The notes under the pieces are model-generated. The model saw only the letters and a program-made list of their open reading frames with translations, had not been told where the DNA came from and made no database searches. Shown here one piece after another: positions 52,448-57,255 of a stretch of 57,255 bases of DNA. Where the stretch lies: the NCBI RefSeq assembly GCF_938045345.1, contig NZ_CALIMS010000015.1:1-57255 (forward strand), read 5' to 3'. How positions within the stretch are numbered: position 1 is the stretch's first letter; every line of letters begins with the position of its first letter. Made by a program: the position numbers and the translations under genes. Source of the DNA: an uncultured Campylobacter sp. (GTDB lineage: Bacteria; Campylobacterota; Campylobacteria; Campylobacterales; Campylobacteraceae).

Positions 52448-52927
52448 CTAGCTTCGAATTTCTATTTGAATATCAAGTAAGTCATCGTAATCTGGGTATT
52501 TGGCAGTCTCCGAGAGCGTAAATTTTATCACATCTAGCAGCTGTTTAGCCAAATCGCTGTATTTTTTCTTAAATGCATTAAAATTTAAGAAAATTAACTT
52601 TAAATCGTCTCGAACGCCTTGCTTATTTTTTAAACCGCATCGTGAGTTTTCTTCTTTTTCCTCGATATATTCGCTATAGCTTTCCCACTCGTCTTTATCT
52701 TTATATTGCCCCCACTCTTCCTCGCTATAGTCTTTCCATTCCTTAAATCGCAGAAACCAAAAGAAATCCGCGAATGCATCAGAGCCGATACGTAGCGGTA
52801 AAGACAGCTTTTCGGATAAATATGAGTATAACTTATGCTCTATTTCTTTGGGGCAATAATCATGCCACTCATCAATATATCTTCTGTCTTTTTGCAACTC
52901 GTCAAAGTCAATCACTACTTCTATCAT
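52448..52927 (-). CDS. Hypothetical protein, possible immunity protein
   Basis: I do not firmly recognise this acidic 159-residue protein. Its N-terminal half has a pattern (VVIDFDELQ, then KLYSYLSEKLSLPLRIGSDAFADFFWFLR) loosely like the barstar-type ribonuclease inhibitor fold, where a helix with LxLPxxxGxNxxAxxD follows a first strand. This is a weak resemblance. A middle stretch is Glu/Lys/Asp/Trp/Tyr-rich. It lies in a run of small AT-rich minus-strand genes next to a SUKH protein gene, which favours an immunity role by context. The ATG at 52927 has a GAGTGAGG stretch upstream. Confidence 0.6.
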   Translation of the reverse strand: MIEVVIDFDELQKDRRYIDEWHDYCPKEIEHKLYSYLSEKLSLPLRIGSDAFADFFWFLRFKEWKDYSEEEWGQYKDKDEWESYSEYIEEKEENSRCGLKNKQGVRDDLKLIFLNFNAFKKKYSDLAKQLLDVIKFTLSETAKYPDYDDLLDIQIEIRS

Positions 52928-53019
52928 TTTTCCTCACTCCAACTATGCTAACGCATATTTTCTTAAAATTCTAAAAATCAAATAAGCGTAGATTAACGCA
53001 AACTCGCCTTTATTAAATT

Positions 53020-53580
53020 TTAATACAAATCAGACCAAAAAGGCACATACGGGCATTTTCTAATCGGCTCAAGAGGATTTTTACTAAATTCCCTCAAAAA
53101 GTAGTCATATAAATTTTTCCCATAATAAATGACATCGGTATAGTGTATAGATAAGACCGGTGGATCCGGTAATTTAAGACACGGCATATATCTATGGGAA
53201 TATACGGGTATAATCTTAGGCGCGATTTTGGCTACCTCTAGTATAATGGCTCGCTTGCGAGATTTGTCTTCGGGCATCGGACCCCATTTTTGCGTATTCC
53301 AATAGCTCTCGTTTGGGAAAATTTCATCAATAGGATCGTTTTTTAAGTACTCAAAGACGTAGTTCATAGCCTGCTTTATCTCCTTTATGTTTTCATCGCT
53401 AAAGTCTCTCCAATTATAAAATTCTACCGAAATAGGCAATGTATATGACAAAAAATCTCTTAGGCTTTTTGGAAATTTAAACTCATAAATTTGCTCTATT
53501 TTGTCTATTTCGCTCTCTTTCAAACCCTCGCTCAATTCTATACCGCTCTTTTCTAACAGCTCTTTTATTTGCTTGTACAT
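53020..53580 (-). CDS. SMI1/KNR4 (SUKH) family protein, probable immunity protein
   Basis: The 186-residue protein shows the SUKH pattern: an N-terminal helix pair with GLKESEIDKIEQIYEFKFP, then SLRDFLSYTLPISVEFYNW, the mid-protein FPNESYWNTQKWG segment and the C-terminal VYSHRYMPCLKLPDPPVLSI strand region. SUKH proteins are common immunity proteins for bacterial polymorphic and contact-dependent toxins, binding and neutralising them, although some members have other roles. It is flanked by small unknown genes on the same strand. No toxin gene is in the window. Confidence 0.78.
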   Translation of the reverse strand: MYKQIKELLEKSGIELSEGLKESEIDKIEQIYEFKFPKSLRDFLSYTLPISVEFYNWRDFSDENIKEIKQAMNYVFEYLKNDPIDEIFPNESYWNTQKWGPMPEDKSRKRAIILEVAKIAPKIIPVYSHRYMPCLKLPDPPVLSIHYTDVIYYGKNLYDYFLREFSKNPLEPIRKCPYVPFWSDLY

Positions 53581-53605
53581 ATTCTATTTTTCCTTATTAA
53601 GGCTC

Positions 53606-53986
53606 TTAGTCGTAGTCGAGGTCATCAAGTTCATAACCAAAAATTTGGATTGTTTTTAGAGCTAATTCGCGTAGTCCGCAAAAGGTACTATTGTGGTATA
53701 TAAAGTCTTCGTAGTCTGCCATAGAAGCCCTTTCCTCTTCTTCCCAAAATTTTGAATCGCACTCTGCAAATTTATCTAGCATTTTAACTATCGCTTTACG
53801 CTCCTCTACGCTGAAATAAATTCTGTTTGATTCCACTAGGGCTATTTTGCAAGCGTTCTCGCAGTCTCCTATTAAATCTATGCACAACAAATACTTATCC
53901 TCTGTTGGGTTGAGCATATATTTTTCTTGACATTCCAATGAGGCGAGGCAGCATAATTCTCTCAATAATCTTTCTTTTATTAACAT
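53606..53986 (-). CDS. Hypothetical protein with a frameshifted paralogue nearby
   Basis: This acidic 126-residue, mostly helical protein has a strong AGGAGG site before its ATG. It ends in LRELALKTIQIFGYELDDLD, nearly the same as the C-terminus of the broken gene at 51945-52341, and its N-terminal half matches that gene in a second frame. The duplication within a short array supports a diversifying immunity-gene family. I recognise no named domain. Its stop is 25 bases before the SUKH gene start. Confidence 0.7.
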   Translation of the reverse strand: MLIKERLLRELCCLASLECQEKYMLNPTEDKYLLCIDLIGDCENACKIALVESNRIYFSVEERKAIVKMLDKFAECDSKFWEEEERASMADYEDFIYHNSTFCGLRELALKTIQIFGYELDDLDYD

Positions 53987-54022
53987 TTTATCCTCCTAAA
54001 TTTTATATTCCGTACCACTTTG

Positions 54023-54613
54023 TTACACTTCCCTCTTCGTCGATACCAACCTCTTGTATTTGTATTTATTGTAAAGGCTCGGAATTAAAATTTCATCATA
54101 ATATTTTTTGCTGCATTCTGCGATAAATATATACATATTATGGTGGCACCACCGATTCGGCTCTTCCCAAAAGGCACCGTCTGCGCGAGTATAATTTTTT
54201 AGAGGTTCGTATGGGCGGGCTACAAAATTATCTAAATTATAAAAGAAATTTTCTCTTAAAATTTTCCATTCTTCAAATTTCTTCATATTTAAATTTATAT
54301 TAGCGCTAGTTTTATATTTTATGTCGGTACCTATAAAATTATTTAGATAAAACTGCCCAAATAACATTATTAAAATATCTTTTACATTCTCATCGCATAA
54401 ATTAAAATTATGAATTAATGTGCTAGTAATAGAGTCGGTCTCATAAACCTCGGTGCTTTTCATTAGACTAAACGCATCAAGCTCATAAAAATCCAGCGAT
54501 CTTTTCCCGCTTGCAGCTTGGAAATCTTTAAAAATCTTAAACCTAAAATCTTCCGCTTTACTAAAGAAATAGACGTACGGGCTTAAATTTAAATCAAGCG
54601 CTTTTACTCTCAT
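54023..54613 (-). CDS. Hypothetical protein
   Basis: The 196-residue protein is not recognised. It has no signal peptide or membrane helix, is rich in Asn, Phe, Tyr and Lys, and includes the segments SPYVYFFSKAEDFRFKIF and FWEEPNRWCHHNMYIFIAEC. Codon and base use are AT-rich like the rest of the block and unlike the main chromosome part of the window. It lies 36 bases upstream of the preceding small gene. Context suggests a member of the immunity array, but no sequence feature proves it. Confidence 0.6.
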   Translation of the reverse strand: MRVKALDLNLSPYVYFFSKAEDFRFKIFKDFQAASGKRSLDFYELDAFSLMKSTEVYETDSITSTLIHNFNLCDENVKDILIMLFGQFYLNNFIGTDIKYKTSANINLNMKKFEEWKILRENFFYNLDNFVARPYEPLKNYTRADGAFWEEPNRWCHHNMYIFIAECSKKYYDEILIPSLYNKYKYKRLVSTKREV

Positions 54614-54645
54614 TTTATACCGTCCAAACTATTGTTTTTCGCATT

Positions 54646-54984
54646 TTAGCATTGTTTTGCATAATAAGCTCTTCCTTGCTGCGTTTCGGTCACACAAAAG
54701 TATTTACCATTTACGCCGACCGGCTCATAATTTTTATCATCCCTTAAAATATTTAAAATTTCAGATTTATCACATATCTCTTTTGTTTCTGTATCATAAC
54801 CCCAATTTGAACTAAACAATCTTATATAACCTTGCTCGTATAAGGACAATAAAATTTTTTTCGCTACTTTAAGCGAATTGGCAATGTTAATAGAATTTAA
54901 TTCCCAAACGATTTCCCATAAAGAGATATAATCGCCATCTTCGATTATTACCGATAAAATAGTTAAAAACGTCTTTTTATTCAT
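54646..54984 (-). CDS. Hypothetical protein, winged-helix-like
   Basis: The 112-residue protein has a helical N-terminal part (LTILSVIIEDGDYISLWEIV) followed by ANSLKVAKKILLSLYEQGYI and a short beta-rich end with VTETQQGRAYY. The spacing suggests a winged-helix-like fold, common both in regulators and in some immunity proteins. It overlaps the upstream gene by 8 bases, so translation is probably coupled to that paralogue-pair member. Function unknown. Confidence 0.6.
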   Translation of the reverse strand: MNKKTFLTILSVIIEDGDYISLWEIVWELNSINIANSLKVAKKILLSLYEQGYIRLFSSNWGYDTETKEICDKSEILNILRDDKNYEPVGVNGKYFCVTETQQGRAYYAKQC

Positions 54985-55456
54985 TTAAAACCGCATTTCC
55001 TTTTAATGGAATTTTAACTACCGCGCCGTCTTTGCTATTTTTAGCACAAGAATCCGGCGTACAATTTTCATAGAAAAATTTGATTTTATAGAAATTTTCA
55101 TCCCCTGACGCAACCGCCAATAATAAGCTTCTTAGACGGCGAAATCTATCAAAAATATTCGGCTTTGTATCTTCTTGATATTCGTCTAGCTTAAAACATT
55201 CGCTTTTTGCATCTATATCTACGTCGCGCCAACTTCCGTTTAGAAATATATCATTAGAGATAGAAATAATGCCTTGCATTATTTCTGGGTCCAACTCTTT
55301 GTTTTTATAATGCTGCAAAATCTTTTTTAAATCGGCTTCCAATTTCCAATACTCTTCATCGGACCATAGATTATTATCTAAAATCATACCTATGAACGAA
55401 TTTGCATCATATCTATCATCAAATGCGGTATTTCTATAAAAATTTACAAGATTCAT
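54977..55456 (-). CDS. Paralogous putative immunity protein, copy 2
   Basis: Starting at the ATG at 55456, which has AAAGGA upstream, the protein has 159 residues. Its first 110 residues align with the neighbouring gene over nearly the full length: NSFIGMILDNNLWSDEEYW against NSFVGKFIYQRTWSDCDYW, later IFDRFRRLRSLL against IYDRFERLKVLC. A start at 55498 would overlap the upstream gene and spoil this match. It begins 4 bases after that gene's stop, so the two are a tandem duplication in one transcript. I cannot name the family with confidence; the pattern is reminiscent of immunity-protein families. Confidence 0.68.
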   Translation of the reverse strand: MNLVNFYRNTAFDDRYDANSFIGMILDNNLWSDEEYWKLEADLKKILQHYKNKELDPEIMQGIISISNDIFLNGSWRDVDIDAKSECFKLDEYQEDTKPNIFDRFRRLRSLLLAVASGDENFYKIKFFYENCTPDSCAKNSKDGAVVKIPLKGNAVLNE

Positions 55457-55460
55457 TGCA

Positions 55461-55847
55461 TTAATCCTTTGGAACATACCAAAAACCGTTATTGTCAAGC
55501 TTTTCTTTGAATACGATGCTGTTGCATAGAACCTTTAATCTTTCAAATCTATCATATATGCTAGGCACTACGCCGTCGCTGTTTTTCGCACACAATATAT
55601 TGCTTACATAAATTTCCGATTTGTCCTCCACGCCGATAACATCATTAAATATCGCTAGTATTGCGATGAAAATTTCTCTTGGAAGCGTTTTTTTATGATA
55701 AAAGCTCAAAATCTGCATTAAAGTTTTATCTAACTCCCAATAGTCGCAATCCGACCAGGTTCTTTGATATATAAATTTCCCGACAAACGAATTGATGCTG
55801 AATTTATCAGAATTCGTTGAATTCTGGCATAAAAGTTCTAACTCCAT
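55461..55847 (-). CDS. Paralogous putative immunity protein, copy 1
   Basis: The 128-residue protein is the first of a tandem pair. It shares with the downstream copy the N-terminal MxL start, the NSFxGxxxxxxxWSDxxYWxL block, the LxxILxxYxxKxL helix and the PxIxDRFxRL block at the C-terminal part. It is shorter because it lacks the last 30 residues. Both copies are acidic and mostly helical. No catalytic motif is visible. The AT-rich base use and the location in a run of small unknown genes fit an immunity role by inference. Confidence 0.66.
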   Translation of the reverse strand: MELELLCQNSTNSDKFSINSFVGKFIYQRTWSDCDYWELDKTLMQILSFYHKKTLPREIFIAILAIFNDVIGVEDKSEIYVSNILCAKNSDGVVPSIYDRFERLKVLCNSIVFKEKLDNNGFWYVPKD

Positions 55848-55923
55848 TAATCACCTACCTTTTTTTCATTCTTTATTAAACATTTAGCCATCTTTATGGC
55901 AAATTTGCGTTTATAAAAATCTA

Positions 55924-56259
55924 TTATTTTCTATTTGATAGCTCTTTAGATAGAATTTCTGAATCAGGATACAATTTTTTCAAAAATTCTATCTCTTCTT
56001 GATCTAGCTCATCTAAAACCTCTTCTGTCGGTCTTTCACTTAAAATTTTTCCATAAACCAAACTCAATCGCTTATATGCGCGCGGGTTACCATTCTTTTC
56101 AAATTGCCTTATTATAGCAATTCTGCACTCTTTTGTTATTTCGGTATCGCCCATAAAAAGATCTTTTATATCACAAGAGGCGCTTTGCTCTTTATATAGA
56201 TAAAATATCCACGCAAATAATATTATAACGGCGGCAATAAAGTAAATCTTATTTTTCAT
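55924..56259 (-). CDS. Small membrane-anchored hypothetical protein
   Basis: The 111-residue protein has one N-terminal hydrophobic helix (about residues 4-21, IYFIAAVIILFAWIFYLY) and a charged tail without known domain, including two Cys (SCDIKDLF and KECRIAII). It could be inserted with the tail in the periplasm. No lipobox is seen. It is the most upstream gene of the minus-strand block in this window, 76 bases from the next gene. A protective role against an incoming toxin is possible but unsupported by sequence. Confidence 0.6.
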   Translation of the reverse strand: MKNKIYFIAAVIILFAWIFYLYKEQSASCDIKDLFMGDTEITKECRIAIIRQFEKNGNPRAYKRLSLVYGKILSERPTEEVLDELDQEEIEFLKKLYPDSEILSKELSNRK

Positions 56260-57255
56260 GAAAGCTCTTTATTCTTGTTATATACTTACTTATTTTTGGC
56301 TTTTTAGATATAAACAATCAATCATAGAATTTGCGATTTAATTAGTAATAAAAGTGGTGTCCTGCGTTGGATTTTTACAACCCTCAGAATTCCCCCGAAC
56401 ACTCGATTACAGAATATCAGTATATAGTCTTTTAAAAAACTATATAAAAATATTTATCGTCTTTTAAGGAAACTTTAAATAATAAGCAAAAATGAGTTAA
56501 GAAGTTTCAAACCTTAAGAAATTTAGCTTAAGCCTTGTATCAGCTCAAGGTTTAAAATCTTAAGGAGGCCGATTAATACATTTTCACTAAATGCCTTAAG
56601 CACCTATCTGTAAGATGTTTATTCTTTAAGGCAGAGAACAAATAAAAAACAGATAAAGCTTAAAGCCTTCTTTGTCCTTATGAACAAGGGGATTATATTA
56701 GAAAGATCTTAAAAGCTTCTTAGCTCAAATTTATTAATCTCTTCTTTTACTTTCATTTACATATAAAAAGTCTAAAGATTTAGAGGCTTCTTTAAAAGTA
56801 TAGAGGAAGCTATGCTATTTTCTTGTATAGTATTAAGATAGCCAAAGACTTTTAAAATATGGGAGAGCGATTAAAAAATGAGGGGTTGCCACCCTCAATA
56901 CTTCAATCTCTCTTCTATACCTAAATAGATTCAATATCTTTGCGATACTCAAGCATTCTATTAGAGTAAAGCCCAAAATATCAAAAGCAAGGCTACACAT
57001 AAAATATCCTTAAAAGGGATAGGCTAAGAGGTTGCTCTATCTATGATAAAAGAGCTGCTTTGGCAAATAATATCCCCCACAAGCGATAAAAATATATTAA
57101 GATCAATACTATTTATAATATAGTACTAGGAAAAAAATACTCCTGAAAGAAATAAAAGTTTATCCTACCCACTAGATATAGAAAATTCTATCTATAATAC
57201 AATAATATCCCTACAAGGAATAATCGCAACGGCGGTAGCAGACGAGCAAATGCTC
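56260..57255. other. AT-rich gene-free end region, 1.0 kb
   Basis: No frame of useful length is seen on either strand. The sequence is the most AT-rich of the window and holds many short hairpins, for example arms 56530-56537 and 56546-56553 (AAGCCTTG/CAAGGTTT) and GAGGG/CCCTC at 56880-56895. The last bases switch to GC-rich DNA and end in GAGCAAATGCTC, an inverted sequence that may continue beyond the window. Confidence 0.5.

Noticed and set aside
56260..57255. rRNA or transposase gene at the right end
   Set aside because: I could match no conserved rRNA segment, and no frame longer than a few dozen codons supports a transposase.

Overview
The window is a piece of an epsilonproteobacterial (Campylobacterota) chromosome, most likely a Campylobacter species of moderate GC content; C. 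gracilis would fit the mix of mid-GC coding DNA with dense AAATTT/TTTAAATTT runs, but the species is an inference. Support comes from gene orders shared with Helicobacter/Campylobacter (rpmB next to a K+ channel gene, an M23 peptidase overlapping the bactofilin gene ccmA, an FlgZ-type zinc-ribbon gene next to a Nif3 gene), a glutamine synthetase without the adenylylation tyrosine, and -10 boxes of the TATAAT type without clear -35 boxes.

Layout. 1-6.7 kb: a membrane protein, a DMT-family exporter, a short YrdC-like protein, then a GntP permease and a glycerate kinase (possible glycerate uptake and phosphorylation), separated by long gene-free stretches. 6.7-11.3 kb: DnaQ-like exonuclease and rpe on the minus strand, then rpmB, a K+ channel, argJ and a YdcH-like gene on the plus strand. 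12.2-16.3 kb: a metal-homeostasis cluster with a Fur/Zur-type regulator divergent from znuA and a large DUF1007-NicO metal transporter. 16.6-17.5 kb: a DUF3137 gene broken by one in-frame stop. 18.2-27 kb: a minus-strand run pheS-pheT-aroA-ispH followed by rpsA and serA. 27-30 kb: HIT protein, Dps, and the cell-shape pair csd1-like/ccmA. 30.5 kb: tRNA-Ser(GCU), a lipoprotein, and a two-gene 2-hydroxyacyl-CoA dehydratase activase system. 36-45.3 kb: ffh-rpsP-khpA-rimM-trmD-rplS, then flgZ-like/waaA/rluA-family, nif3, glyQ, a GyrI-like protein and purE. 45.3-51.7 kb: U32 protein, PHP phosphatase, glnA, comEC-like, YciI-like and a PIN-like protein.

The last 5.4 kb (about 51.85-57.26 kb) differs sharply. 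It is AT-rich, and its genes are small, all on the minus strand, tightly packed and mostly unrecognised. They include a SUKH (SMI1/KNR4) protein, a tandem pair of paralogues and a second paralogue pair of which one copy is frameshifted. This looks like an array of immunity genes of a polymorphic-toxin type locus whose toxin gene is not in the window. The outermost 1 kb has no gene and ends inside what looks like a GC-rich palindrome.
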